Assembly (NCBI GenBank): GCA_963711375.1
Contig: CAVQDV010000005.1
Span: forward strand, 1,922,001-1,986,000
Origin: CAVQDV01 sp963711375
GTDB taxonomy: Bacteria; Pseudomonadota; Gammaproteobacteria; Coxiellales; Coxiellaceae
Reading direction: 5' to 3'
Length of the DNA stretch: 64,000 nucleotides
Below are positions 28,201 through 36,107 of this stretch, piece by piece. A program made the position numbers and the translations under genes. The notes under the pieces were generated by a model that had not been told where the DNA came from, did not search any database, and saw only the letters and a list, made by a program, of their open reading frames with translations. Position 1 is the first letter of the stretch. Each line of letters opens with the position of its first letter.

Positions 28201-29112
28201 TTGTGGATTTTGAGATAGTTCTAAAGAAAAAATATTTATCTTCTTGTCTGGGCTTTTATTATAAACATTTTGTATAAGTTCAATTTCTTGATTTTTAAAA
28301 AAATTGATTAAAGAATCGATATAATTTTCTAATTTCTGATTGCTTTGATAGCGATTTCGGAATTGAACGATTTCTTTAAATAAGGGTAAAATGGAGCTCA
28401 GCAGAAGGCTTGTTCCGACTTGAGTTGGTCCCCTTAAATATATCAATAATGAAGCAAAGCCGAATAAAGCGGTTAGCATTATTGTGGCATTTCGTTGCGA
28501 TTTTCCTAAGGTTTTATAAGCTGAGTCGTGAAGCTCGATACATTTTTTTAACTGCGCCACCAAGGTTTTTTCAAGGCCTTTTAGTTTTTTAGGTGCTTGT
28601 ATTCCAATTTCCCACAATTTTGAAAATAAGTCCTCTTTACCAAGTTCTGTTTCACCTCGAAGTAAAGAGAAAGTTTGGTTTAGAATAAGTTGGCGATGTT
28701 CTATCTCTTTTGAATCAGAACTAATTATGCAGTTTTTCAAGAATGAGGAATTCCACTGTAACAAAGGCTCTGCAATCACCACTCTTAAGAGAAACAGTAA
28801 TGTGATAATTAAAGATTCTACTGGCACGCCAGCTGCAGAGAGAGTCGCCGCTAAATTCACAAACATTTCAACAGAGGATTCAAAACCAAAAAATTCGACA
28901 AGACGAAATTCAACCAAGGCTATGCATACTATTGGCCAGAGCGAAATAATTTTCTGTATTAATTGTTCACGCTCATTAATTTTCGTTAATAAGAGCGTCG
29001 ATTCAATATAGGGCTCTAAAATATCATCAAGCTTAGAGACCCCCAATATTTTTTTAGGGGAATTTTCAGTCTGAACAATTAATGAATTTTCTTTTGGACT
29101 CTGGCGGGACAT
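25219..29112 (-). CDS. Large protein: two duplicated membrane modules plus poly(A)-polymerase-like nucleotidyltransferase
   Basis: A 1297-aa protein with three parts. Residues about 25-345 and 405-725 are homologous to each other: both contain a paired-helix membrane region (EFRLVEFFGFESS / EERLFKFFGFNSP), the motif LNQTFSLL, a second hydrophobic segment, and an INIFSL/LNIFSI strand. Residues about 815-1040 look like a class II nucleotidyltransferase of the CCA/poly(A)-polymerase group: YIGGSAMEDF, then DIMRGADIDLTIFA with the metal-binding DID, then LKIDITIKW and DPYRIFRALK. Spacing differs from housekeeping enzymes, so activity is unproven. A promoter overlaps a TTG at 29175, so the ATG at 29112 is the start. 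Candidate effector acting at a membrane. Confidence 0.7.
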   Translation of the reverse strand: MSRQSPKENSLIVQTENSPKKILGVSKLDDILEPYIESTLLLTKINEREQLIQKIISLWPIVCIALVEFRLVEFFGFESSVEMFVNLAATLSAAGVPVESLIITLLFLLRVVIAEPLLQWNSSFLKNCIISSDSKEIEHRQLILNQTFSLLRGETELGKEDLFSKLWEIGIQAPKKLKGLEKTLVAQLKKCIELHDSAYKTLGKSQRNATIMLTALFGFASLLIYLRGPTQVGTSLLLSSILPLFKEIVQFRNRYQSNQKLENYIDSLINFFKNQEIELIQNVYNKSPDKKINIFSLELSQNPQKNDCLKDYMSSNEDFKVIAISPQNILFKISEAHILSKLQTIQFDPIPKTISPNKKKLKHDGKGLVFQNSHVSPDKQKREPFIKSNIEYSPLWAGLRESQSYVYDINERLNFLKSTLIPYPILGLSFAEERLFKFFGFNSPFTILMGFVADLGFPEKLSILIVAGILRCVIPEYFIQMCVEYLCGSEPKIGYNFMMGRQAELNQTFSLLPKEDQASHSALLNHFQKMEIKCSNSTKLNKAILSQLKICNADYEKIHKDFKEFNKYAAMNIGGFFCGTAFASSIIIFVMKTSMREPAISFALTSTLPFLKRMYQTWNKWHNTPNFNSYLAALTKIFSQEGIKVNQATNYLDPKKNILNIFSITYSENVFNPEEIADYFRSRREFFVLAFCKGGVIFKISNPASHLKLDPVTFSLQEKVVPKSENMKNDLGLADPILQIPSVQTFATRVKPSSNGDSGPFSNQSTGKKNHLKGFGSVYLPPIYSAAQNNVEKKILANSKIKSKSDVSPYRSEWNEKFARAAREILEANFIDGAYRVRIYIGGSAMEDFQNDRDIMRGADIDLTIFAIESESSVRDIIGVSRYKFYFPKSFKNLSGFQNEYNNFTCEFEGLKIDITIKWALLDNIETMLRKCLVDVDFSHLRSKIPYQNDTNVIPTAHVRACIDARVLSTYPIDTACSFQEDPYRIFRALKNICSGFNLLDRPMFDALNDVEFCFNSTLKLPSKRRLGGIGRVLSTAHPCIALAIIKKYGWLKQNFPEANQNYELTLKRMFYVHAQLINLHLEKDIAVIYALLLWPSFSVFKVGKLHYNRVQTFFIDNNEKGICFPGKPVLKKLEEKKTQRKVNSDFFVVENPETNEINSDQFVFENQQKSPEDLGLQTKISLLFYWLSKHFKFYNDEHGEEEYSLLSKLIPSDTFSALGNVQQTEKLLAVKDLIKLYIPCRKILAEAFSTQEFEEVNMQVLIKNSIYSLNNHSVPKGAQKYEHIGAVENYFKKINL

Positions 29113-29145
29113 ATTTAATACTTCAAATTGTAAAAATTTTTCTAG

Positions 29146-29175
29146 ATTAAAGCATGTACATAAAAAGAATGTCAA
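29146..29175 (-). promoter_or_regulatory. Putative sigma70 promoter of the nucleotidyltransferase gene
   Basis: A perfect TTGACA (29170-29175) and TTTAAT (29146-29151) separated by 18 bp, 34 bp upstream of the ATG at 29112. Confidence 0.6.
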
Positions 29176-29324
29176 ATTTTATAGGTTAAAGTTGGAGATT
29201 TAAGGTTTCCTTAATGAATCCGGAATTAGAATAGAGCCCAGCAGCGGGCTTCCAAATTTTGCTTGGCTGCTATTTTCCTGAATGATTTTGCTGGAGCTGG
29301 AGTATATTGGTATATCTTTTTAAA

Positions 29325-29726
29325 TTAGTCGTCAATTTTCAACGTTAAATTTTTGTCTGGATCTCCTTCAAAATGACATAGAATCTGATCATCTGGAGAC
29401 TCATTTAATTTGGCTTCTACAGTATAGTGATTATTTGTATTGGTTATAGCGAAACTACATAAAGGTTCTCTATCCATCGCTTCAAGATGAACATCTGCTG
29501 TTGTATTGGGAAAAAGTGCAATTGTAAAATCACATGATTGATGAGTATGGCAATTCATTTGCAATGCTTCAGAGCTGTAGCTGAATGGCGAGTAATCCTC
29601 CAAATTAACAGATTTCGACTCGATTTTCATATTGTAAATCACTGGAGTATGAACTGTAAGAGGGTTGGCAATCGCTTTAACACCAAAGCCAATTCCGAAA
29701 ATTAATATAGAAATAGTTTTATTCAT
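29325..29726 (-). CDS. Small secreted protein, third gene of a paralogous trio
   Basis: A 133-aa protein with a signal peptide (MNKTISILIFGIGFGVKAIA) and a short, beta-rich, cysteine-containing mature part. The end CHFEGDPDKNLTLKIDD resembles the ends of its two upstream neighbours, which suggests one family of periplasmic or exported proteins made by duplication. The start overlaps the stop of the preceding gene (ATGA). I do not recognise the family. Confidence 0.7.
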   Translation of the reverse strand: MNKTISILIFGIGFGVKAIANPLTVHTPVIYNMKIESKSVNLEDYSPFSYSSEALQMNCHTHQSCDFTIALFPNTTADVHLEAMDREPLCSFAITNTNNHYTVEAKLNESPDDQILCHFEGDPDKNLTLKIDD

Positions 29727-30196
29727 CGTCTCTCCTTCGCTGCTGGGCTACTAACAATTAATTCAAAATCATCTTTATTAGGATCTCCTTTAAATTCGCA
29801 GTGCGCTAAATTTGGCTGGAGGTCATTAATATCTGCAGAAGCAACTCCATCTTTGTTAACCAGTAAAGCTATTTGACAGAGCTTTTGAAACGTTGGGGGA
29901 GGTGCCGACGCATCATTTAACCCTAATATAAGTTTAACCGGATCATTTTGAACGAGTTCAAATAGCATCGGATACTGGTGAGAGCCATAGGGTTGATTTA
30001 ATTTAACTCCCAGAATATCCTGATTGTCATAGTTAAAATTAAACGATTCAAAGACAGTTTTTTTTAAAGAGGAATTATCAATAAAAGTGCCTCTCAACCA
30101 AACTTCGGGTCCTACGTTTAAGCTCATGGACCATGCTGTACTCAAGCAGCTTAAAATTAAATAAAATGTTAAAAGAGTGAGATATATAATTTTCAT
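29723..30196 (-). CDS. Small secreted protein, second gene of the trio
   Basis: A 157-aa protein with an N-terminal signal peptide (LTLLTFYLILSCLSTAWSM). The C-terminal segment AHCEFKGDPNKDDFELIVS matches the pattern C-x-F-x-G-D-P-x-K seen in the third gene and, more loosely, in the first. It begins 3 bp after the first gene and overlaps the third by ATGA, so the three form one operon. Unknown function. Confidence 0.7.
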   Translation of the reverse strand: MKIIYLTLLTFYLILSCLSTAWSMSLNVGPEVWLRGTFIDNSSLKKTVFESFNFNYDNQDILGVKLNQPYGSHQYPMLFELVQNDPVKLILGLNDASAPPPTFQKLCQIALLVNKDGVASADINDLQPNLAHCEFKGDPNKDDFELIVSSPAAKERR

Positions 30197-30199
30197 GAG

Positions 30200-30655
30200 T
30201 TATCCTCTTTTAGTGAAAATAATTTTAGCTGTATTATCATCCAAAGAACCTGAAATGGCACAGGTATATGGGGTTAGGGGATTAACTGGAATCTGCTCAA
30301 TTGTGGCATGATAAGCGGAAACAGCAACTAAGTTAAATTGACAAATAACTTGAGGCATCATAATTTTTTCCGATATATAATAAATTTGTTCAACAGCAGG
30401 ATTATTTTGATAAAGTCTAAAAATCACTTTCCCAACACTGGGAGGTTTGTCTGGAATATTTAATACAGGCTTTAAACCCCCTCCTTCTTGATAAATAGTA
30501 AAAAATGGAAGCCCAGCGAAAATAGGTGAAGGGGAAATGTCACTCTGGTTGTCGAATTCTACAGAAACATCAATTATAGAAGGCTGAGATGAAAATGCCA
30601 GATTCGAAAAACAAAAAATAAAAAAACCCAAAAAAACTTTTAACAATTTATTCAT
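30200..30655 (-). CDS. Small secreted protein, first gene of the trio
   Basis: A 151-aa protein with a clear signal peptide (LLKVFLGFFIFCFSNLAFS). The end TCAISGSLDDNTAKIIFTKR is the more divergent version of the trio's common C-terminal strand pair. It is presumably the promoter-proximal gene, because the 283 bp upstream contain no gene on either strand. Unknown function; the three may act as a multi-part surface or exported complex, which is inference. Confidence 0.7.
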   Translation of the reverse strand: MNKLLKVFLGFFIFCFSNLAFSSQPSIIDVSVEFDNQSDISPSPIFAGLPFFTIYQEGGGLKPVLNIPDKPPSVGKVIFRLYQNNPAVEQIYYISEKIMMPQVICQFNLVAVSAYHATIEQIPVNPLTPYTCAISGSLDDNTAKIIFTKRG

Positions 30656-30938
30656 ATATTACATCCTAATTAATTTTGAAAAGCCATGTTATTAAGCTTT
30701 AATAAATCCATTTAAATTCCCTAAAATTACGATGTTACTCGTCCGGAGCACCAAAATGACATGCGCTCAGTGAAAATTTATTCGATTTTAATCTTGAAAA
30801 CTGATTCAGTAAAGAACTTTTTTTCTCCTTTTTCCATATTAATTTTCTTCTCTTCCATTTGGACATTTGGGAAATAAGCTACTGCATGGTAGAATTCGCT
30901 CTATTAAAAGCTAATGATGTGGAAAATAGAGGTTTGGC

Positions 30939-31601
30939 GTGGTTAAAGTACTAATAGTTGATGATCATAATTTAGTTAGAATAGCCCTAAGGCGTGTGCT
31001 GAAAGATGTTGCTGGAATAATAGTGGCTGGAGAAGCCTGCAATGGTCTGGAAGCAATTAAATTATGTCGCGAGCTTAAGCCAAATGTTGTTCTAATGGAT
31101 ATTCAAATGCCTGTAATGGATGGCTTGGAAGCAACGCGAAGGTTATTCCAATTGGATCCAACCCTTAGAGTTCTAATACTTACCACAATTGTCTCTGATG
31201 TATTTGTGACACGCTTGCTCCAAATTGGAGCAGCAGGATACATTACGAAGAACACCGGACTGGATGAGTTGATACGGGCTATTCAAATGGTTTCCAAAGG
31301 GGAGCGATACCTAAATTCAGAGATGGCTAATCAGCTGGCATTGAAGAGGATTACAAATGATAGAAAATCTCCTTTTGAAGCTCTTGCCAATCGAGAGCTC
31401 GATGTTGCTCGCTGTATTTCCCAAGGCATGTCAGTTCTCGACACGGCTAAAAAACTTTCGTTGACCAACAAGACCGTTAATGGCTACCGATACCAGATTT
31501 TTGAAAAATTAAAAATTAAAACCGATGTTGAACTTGCAATTCTTGCGGTTCGCTACAACCTTATTGATCTTGATCCGGTATTGATTGGTATTTGCCCATA
31601 G
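30939..31601 (+). CDS. Response regulator of the UvrY/GacA/LetA type
   Basis: A 220-aa two-domain regulator. The receiver domain has the acidic pair VDDHN, the phosphorylated Asp in VVLMDIQMPVMDGLEA, the Thr of LILTTIV and the Lys of GYITKNTGL. The C-terminal LuxR-type helix-turn-helix reads LANRELDVARCISQG then LSLTNKTVNGYRYQIFEKL, a close match to UvrY/GacA. In gammaproteobacteria these regulators control carbon-storage small RNAs and, in Legionella, the switch to virulence. No sensor kinase is adjacent. The GTG start at 30939 is preceded by AGAGG at 30928-30932. Confidence 0.88.
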   Translation: MVKVLIVDDHNLVRIALRRVLKDVAGIIVAGEACNGLEAIKLCRELKPNVVLMDIQMPVMDGLEATRRLFQLDPTLRVLILTTIVSDVFVTRLLQIGAAGYITKNTGLDELIRAIQMVSKGERYLNSEMANQLALKRITNDRKSPFEALANRELDVARCISQGMSVLDTAKKLSLTNKTVNGYRYQIFEKLKIKTDVELAILAVRYNLIDLDPVLIGICP

Positions 31602-31627
31602 CGCCCGTCCTTTAGAGCGTAGTTTGT

Positions 31628-31999
31628 TTGGGCCTGTCCCTCATGAAATTTATCCAAACCCGCCGTAAAACACCGTCACTTCAGGGCGGTAATATAAGCT
31701 GGTTAAAGTGGGCGATGTTGTACGCTTGCGTTTTATTGGCGCAGGCAGCAGTATTATTTATTCGACTAGGGATCCGTGGTATTTTAGCTACATCAACGGT
31801 TCCTCAAGATGAAATTGGTAGCGGGTTAAATCAAATGCGTTACGTTATTAGGCCCTATTATCGCGTATGGCCCGGAGTTACTGTATTTTCTGAATTTGAA
31901 CATGAAGATGATTATGGCACATTTAAAAATTTCCAACGAATTGCGGGAGAATCGAAAAGTCAAAATACACTGACTTTTGAATTCATGTTTTTACTTTAA
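31628..31999 (+). pseudogene. CopB-like outer-membrane protein remnant (C-terminal part)
   Basis: The last 60-70 codons read DEIGSGLNQMRYVIRPYYR, then WPGVTVFSEFEHEDDYGTF and end in LTFEFMFLL. This resembles the C-terminal barrel strands of copper-resistance protein B. The first 50 codons look unrelated and start within the dispersed repeat at 31646-31682, so the 5' part has been replaced or deleted. A GGAG-led DUF302 gene follows at 13 bp. Probably a decayed copper-resistance gene, which fits the active copA elsewhere in the window. Confidence 0.5.
31646..31682 (-). repeat. 37-bp dispersed repeat, copy 2
   Basis: Partner of 21851-21887 in the same orientation, 9.8 kb away. Sequence similarity stops sharply at both ends. 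Confidence 0.6.
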
Positions 32000-32012
32000 T
32001 TAGGAGAATAAA

Positions 32013-32405
32013 ATGAATAATAAATACGGTTTTGGAAAAATGCTTACTTACTCCTTCGAAACAGCCTTCGAAAGAGTAAGCAATGAATTACAAAAAGAAG
32101 GTTTTGGAATATTAACTGATATCGATGTTGCAGCCACATTAAAAAAGAAGCTCAACAAAGATATTCCTCCCTACCATATTCTGGGTGCTTGCAACCCCTC
32201 TTTTGCCCATCGTGCTTTATCTTTAGAACCGTCTATCGGTTTATTGCTTCCTTGTAATGTCGTTGTTCGCCAAGACGAGCTGGGAAAAGTCCATGTGGAA
32301 ATTATGGACCCAAACGCGGTGCTGGATCTCGTAAATAAACCTGAAATTAGTGCTATTGCAGGTGAAGTTCGAGAAAGGCTTGAGCGGGTTTTGCAAGCTT
32401 TGTAA
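32013..32405 (+). CDS. DUF302 protein
   Basis: A 130-aa soluble protein of the DUF302 family: FETAFERVSNELQKEGFGIL, then TDIDVAATLKKKL, the HILGACNPSFAHRAL block and a LLPCNVVV strand followed by a MDPNAVLDLV turn. DUF302 domains are common near redox and metal-resistance genes; the role is unknown. AGGAG stands 7 bp before the ATG. It follows the CopB-like remnant directly, so it may be the survivor of a metal-resistance cluster. Confidence 0.88.
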   Translation: MNNKYGFGKMLTYSFETAFERVSNELQKEGFGILTDIDVAATLKKKLNKDIPPYHILGACNPSFAHRALSLEPSIGLLLPCNVVVRQDELGKVHVEIMDPNAVLDLVNKPEISAIAGEVRERLERVLQAL

Positions 32406-32521
32406 GGACGAAAAAAAATACTATGGAGAATTTATCGCTGTAAGCGTTCAGCCAATCTTTCAATTACCCACAATTTTTGGTATAGAAGCAATCGTTCACC
32501 AACTAAAAAGGGGGTATCTCT

Positions 32522-33135
32522 AAAGCCGTTCTTGAAATTAAGTATCGCCATATTCGAGTTTCACCGCCCATTGGCAAACAGAATAATACCCTAATTTATT
32601 ATTAACAATGATACATGCTGAGGAGCGTGGAAAACCTAAAAATAGGGAGAAAATTAGCTGGAAACTTATTACTAATTTATCGATTAAGTCTCGTCAAGAA
32701 GTGATAGAAAAGCTCAAATGGTATGCGATGAGATGGAAAATTGAAATATTTCACAAGATACTGAAATGCGGTTGTAAGGCGGAGGAATCCAAACTTAGAA
32801 CGGCAGACCGACTAACAAATTTGATATCCGTTTTCTGTATTTTAAGCTGGAGGATTTTCTAGATGACGATGATCAATAGATCGTGTAACAATGGCTCACC
32901 AAAGTTAGCTTTAACTGAAATTGAGATTTATTTATTGGATACAATTAAAAAAAGTAAAAGCTCCAAAAAAAATAAAAATTTATCGGATTATTTAATTCAG
33001 ATTGCCAAACTAGGTGGCTATCTTGCGCGCGCATCAGATCCGCCATCGGGTAATATGGTGATGTGGCGAGGATTATCAAGATTGACGGATATTAATTTGG
33101 GATTTGATTTGGCATTAAGAGTTGTGGGTAATTGA
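32522..33135 (+). pseudogene. Tn5/IS50-like transposase remnant (IS4 superfamily)
   Basis: Only the C-terminal third remains, in pieces. An opening fragment (AVLEIKYRHIRVSPPIGKQ) is in a different frame from the next piece, 32608-32862 (IHAEERGKPKNREKISWKL; YAMRWKIEIFHKILKCGCKA, the catalytic Glu region). That piece ends in a TAG at 32860-32862, and the same frame goes on to 33135 (LGGYLARASDPPSGNMVMW, RGLSRLTD). The family has Trp at the TAG, so one base change explains the stop. At least one frameshift plus one nonsense mutation make it inactive. It is unrelated to the complete IS at 8951. Confidence 0.85.
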
Positions 33136-33265
33136 AAGGCTCCCCGAACGCTTACAGTAAAAGGGGTATCATATCGGCCTACAGAATTACCATGGAGAAA
33201 TTTAATTATAAATTCTCAATTAACTTAAGATTAATGAATTTCGGCAGTAAGTTAGCGGCTATTGC

Positions 33266-34720
33266 TCAATGTAGGGTCGGAAATTCAGAAATAATATTAG
33301 AATCCCAGGCGTAATCAAAAGCTGAGCGATCATTAGCATCAAGAATAGAAGTGTCAGCTCCATAAAATTCCAGCTTATCGTATATTGCTTTTTCCCCATT
33401 AATAGCCGCTTTATGCAAGGCGGTCTGCATTTTAATATTGTCACGTGCATTAATATTAATATTTAATTCTTTAATATAACCCAAAAAAATTTCCAATAAG
33501 GGCAGGGCTTCTTCAGCCTTTAGGCCGGAAACCCAGTGCAAGGCATCAACATATTTTTTTAAGGAAATCATTTTTAAGAAGAAAATGCTTTTTTCATCAT
33601 GGCAATCCTCAAGGCGTGTTAAAAGCCTTGCTAGGGGAGGGTGATTCATTTGATTTTGGGCTGATAAAGAAAACATATTTGAACTGGGTGGCTTTTTAGT
33701 ATTTTCAATTTTATTAATAAATAATTTTATTTGATTTTTTAAATCTTTATCTTCAACTACATCATCATGAGTTAACGTATTTCGATTAAAGGGGTTCAAA
33801 CCACCTTCTGAAATAATCCGGACAGCCACAAACAACTCTAATCTACCATCATAATCAGGAATTCGAACAGGGGTATCCATCACTTGAAAAGTAAGTCCAC
33901 AGAGAAATTCATCAGGAACTACTTCATCAAAACATTTCAGGGCGTCTAATTTTTTTTGATTCTCTGTCTGATCCTCAGGTTTAGAAAATAAGTTATCAGT
34001 GATAACAGACCCTGAAACAAAATACCGGTAAGGTAGATCAAGGAGTTTCAAGTGTTTATTAAAATCGGCAACTATTCTATCCATATGGGGTACATAGTCT
34101 AATTTTTGAATAGTTGGAATAAAAATCTCAAACGATCTTTGCTGCACACAGTTGAAGACAACGGGAAACAAGCCAAATGACTCCAGATCGGTTTTAACAA
34201 AAAATCTATTTTTCCCATTTAATCGTCTCACCAAAATAGATGCATCCTCTTTCATTATATGCTCGGGAATCTGAATTCCATCGAGTTGCCGCAGAGTAAA
34301 TTTTAGGCCTGGAGCTCGATCGATAGTTTGAACTCTAGTAAGATCTTGGGAATCAATTTCAATAAAAATCCCCTCATGTTTTTTTGGCATATTTAACTTT
34401 AATTCACCGTAAAAGATAGTATTTATGTCATATATATCATCTAGTTTTAATCGAATAAGTAGTTGCAGGAATTCCAACATAAAAAAATCATAACTGCCTG
34501 GGGAGGGGTCCTTGTCATTTCGGAGTTTTAGTTTACTAAAAGCAAAATTCAAAGAGCCTGGGGTTTCATTTGCATTATGCCAGGCGATCAAAGTCATCCC
34601 ACCTTGGCAGTAGGCTACAAAATTCCATTTTACACACGTGCGCAAAATTAAATTGGTATCTTGCCGAATTGACTCGACTTCACGATATTTTTTTAGAATT
34701 AATTTAATGTGTGTTGGCAT
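33266..34720 (-). CDS. U-box and ankyrin-repeat protein (candidate E3 ubiquitin ligase effector)
   Basis: A 484-aa protein. Residues about 267-337 fit a U-box: VPDEFLCGLTFQVMDTPVRI, then a variable loop, then GLNPFNRNTLTHDDVVEDKD and LKNQIKLFI. U-boxes bind E2 enzymes and make a protein a ubiquitin ligase; bacteria have no ubiquitin, so the target would be a host cell, as with LubX in Legionella. Near the C-terminus one clear ankyrin repeat appears (KMQTALHKAAINGEKAIYDK, followed by FYGADTSILDAND) with a partial second. No signal peptide. The first 260 residues are unassigned. The U-box call rests on pattern matching by eye. Confidence 0.72.
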   Translation of the reverse strand: MPTHIKLILKKYREVESIRQDTNLILRTCVKWNFVAYCQGGMTLIAWHNANETPGSLNFAFSKLKLRNDKDPSPGSYDFFMLEFLQLLIRLKLDDIYDINTIFYGELKLNMPKKHEGIFIEIDSQDLTRVQTIDRAPGLKFTLRQLDGIQIPEHIMKEDASILVRRLNGKNRFFVKTDLESFGLFPVVFNCVQQRSFEIFIPTIQKLDYVPHMDRIVADFNKHLKLLDLPYRYFVSGSVITDNLFSKPEDQTENQKKLDALKCFDEVVPDEFLCGLTFQVMDTPVRIPDYDGRLELFVAVRIISEGGLNPFNRNTLTHDDVVEDKDLKNQIKLFINKIENTKKPPSSNMFSLSAQNQMNHPPLARLLTRLEDCHDEKSIFFLKMISLKKYVDALHWVSGLKAEEALPLLEIFLGYIKELNININARDNIKMQTALHKAAINGEKAIYDKLEFYGADTSILDANDRSAFDYAWDSNIISEFPTLH

Positions 34721-34747
34721 TTTTTTTGTCCTAAGTTAGGTAGGGTT

Positions 34748-34776
34748 ATATTACATCATGAAGGCTTAAATTTCAA
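34748..34776 (-). promoter_or_regulatory. Putative promoter of the U-box gene
   Basis: TTGAAA (34771-34776) and TAATAT (34748-34753) with 17 bp between, about 28 bp upstream of the start codon. Confidence 0.35.
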
Positions 34777-34903
34777 TAACTTTCTACTTTTTTTTCTTGT
34801 GATGGCAATGAGATTTTGAATTTTTAAGCCTGTATTGCAAATCCCTTAATGACGATTTGGACATGCTATTTTAGTCTTAAACTTTGCCTATTAGAAAATA
34901 AGA

Positions 34904-35093
34904 TTAGCCTCCAATGGCCCATAATAATGTTCCAATGATAAAAAATATTAAATAGCTTGTGAACGTTAGTATGCTCCAAATTATTTCTTTGTGTGGAAAG
35001 TCTTTAATATTAAAATTTTCTTTAACAAGTGCATGGTTTCTGAAATTCTTAATGTTTTTGATAGATTTATTAAAAAAATGTAGAAAATATTTT
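34904..35093 (-). pseudogene. Remnant of a membrane immunity gene (C-terminal part)
   Basis: In frame on the minus strand this reads SIKNIKNFRNHALVKENFNI, then KEIIWSILTF and FFIIGTLLWAIGG before the stop. It aligns with the last 60 residues of the immunity proteins at 36259-36684 and 35410-35835. The 5' half is missing; the sequence joins the toxin remnant at 35092-35325 through a deletion. Confidence 0.8.
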
Positions 35094-35325
35094 AATAAAA
35101 CCCAAATTGGAACAAAGCATTTTCTTCGCCTAAAGCAGCTACTCGACCAATTTCAGCATCCATTCGCTCAACGCCTGCATTAGAATAATTTTTAAAATTA
35201 TTGAGCTTATCTACTAACTTATACTTTTCATCAATCTGCTTATAATATTCAAGCGTACCGCCAACATAATGTAAAGGATCTTTTGCTTCCTCTTTCAATG
35301 TTGATTCGGTTTCTCTTGAAGAAGC
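35092..35325 (-). pseudogene. Remnant of a glycine-zipper toxin tip (middle part)
   Basis: Minus-strand translation gives ASSRETESTLKEEAKDPLHY, then VGGTLEYYKQIDEKY. The intact orphan toxin at 36693 has ASSRKSESALREEVKDPLHY at the same place. The pore-like C-terminal part is absent, and the frame ends where the immunity remnant begins. Confidence 0.8.
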
Positions 35326-35409
35326 AAAAAACTTGGCCTTTATACACCTGTAAAATAGAGAGATCCAGAGTCAAATTGAGTTTCGAAAATTTTGCCTTGA
35401 TTAAATTAT

Positions 35410-35835
35410 TTAAACTCCAATAAAATAAAGAATTCCACCCAGAACAAAGAAAATAAATATACTTAATATAAATAATATACTTAAAAATATATCTGATTTT
35501 TTGAAATTTTTAAGTTCAAAATCAACCTTAATGAGGGCATAATTTTTAAAAAAATTTATATTTTTTGTGCTTTTTTTAAAATAAGATAAAAAATATTCAA
35601 TTCCTATACAAAATGGTATTTCGCCCAGGCGACATAGAAAGGCAAATGGATAAACATCATAGAATTTAGGATACTCTAATTTTTTGTCAATTCCCTTTTC
35701 TATTCTAGGAAGAACTTTAAAATGAATGATTAATGGACATATTATCACTCCGTATATCATTGAAAATCCAACTAGTAGTCCTCCCAAGCTCACAAATCCA
35801 GCTTTCCAGCCAGTTAATAAGTTTAAATCCAACAT
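35410..35835 (-). CDS. Membrane immunity protein, copy B
   Basis: A 141-aa protein with two N-terminal hydrophobic helices (residues about 8-38) and one or two at the C-terminus (about 118-140). It is a clear paralogue of the 141-aa protein at 36259-36684: both have the pattern MLxLxxLTG at the start, IEKxIxKKLE, STKNIxFFKNYALIK and a hydrophobic end GVI/GV. Its former toxin partner survives only as fragments at 35860-36090, so this is an orphan immunity gene. It is predicted to sit in the inner membrane and block a membrane-inserting toxin. Confidence 0.72.
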   Translation of the reverse strand: MLDLNLLTGWKAGFVSLGGLLVGFSMIYGVIICPLIIHFKVLPRIEKGIDKKLEYPKFYDVYPFAFLCRLGEIPFCIGIEYFLSYFKKSTKNINFFKNYALIKVDFELKNFKKSDIFLSILFILSIFIFFVLGGILYFIGV

Positions 35836-35859
35836 AAAATCACCTATAATTCTGATTAT

Positions 35860-36090
35860 CTTGAAGAAGCAAAAAGAACTTGGGTTATTAGTTGAAATAT
35901 TTCCTGCATTTGAGATTATGAAATCATCTTTTGCTAAATTTTCCCAAGAAGCACTATTAAAATTTTCTTCTGAAAATTCCGAATAAGCTCAAACCGAAAC
36001 TCGAGCTGAATATAATTTAAATAATTCATCACGACTAAAAGAAAGCTGATTACTCTTCAGAACGACTTGATGCATTTGATAAAGAATCAA
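35860..36090 (-). pseudogene. Remnant of Rhs pre-tip and toxin-tip start
   Basis: Minus-strand codons read ILYQMHQVVLKSNQ, SRDELFKLYSARV, a stop, then AYSEFSEENFNSASWENLAK and FIISNAGNISTNN. These match the shared pre-tip of the long Rhs genes (NQMHQVLAQSDMEY, GDELFNLYSAQV) and the tip start of the orphan at 36693 (FIISNAGNISTNN). One in-frame stop and a 3' deletion make it non-functional. Confidence 0.8.
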
Positions 36091-36107
36091 AATTTAACAT
36101 AAGTCTA

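Noticed and set aside
29236..29250. Terminator of the secreted-protein operon
   Set aside because: The stem is only 5 bp (AGCCC/GGGCT) and is not followed by a T run on the minus strand.
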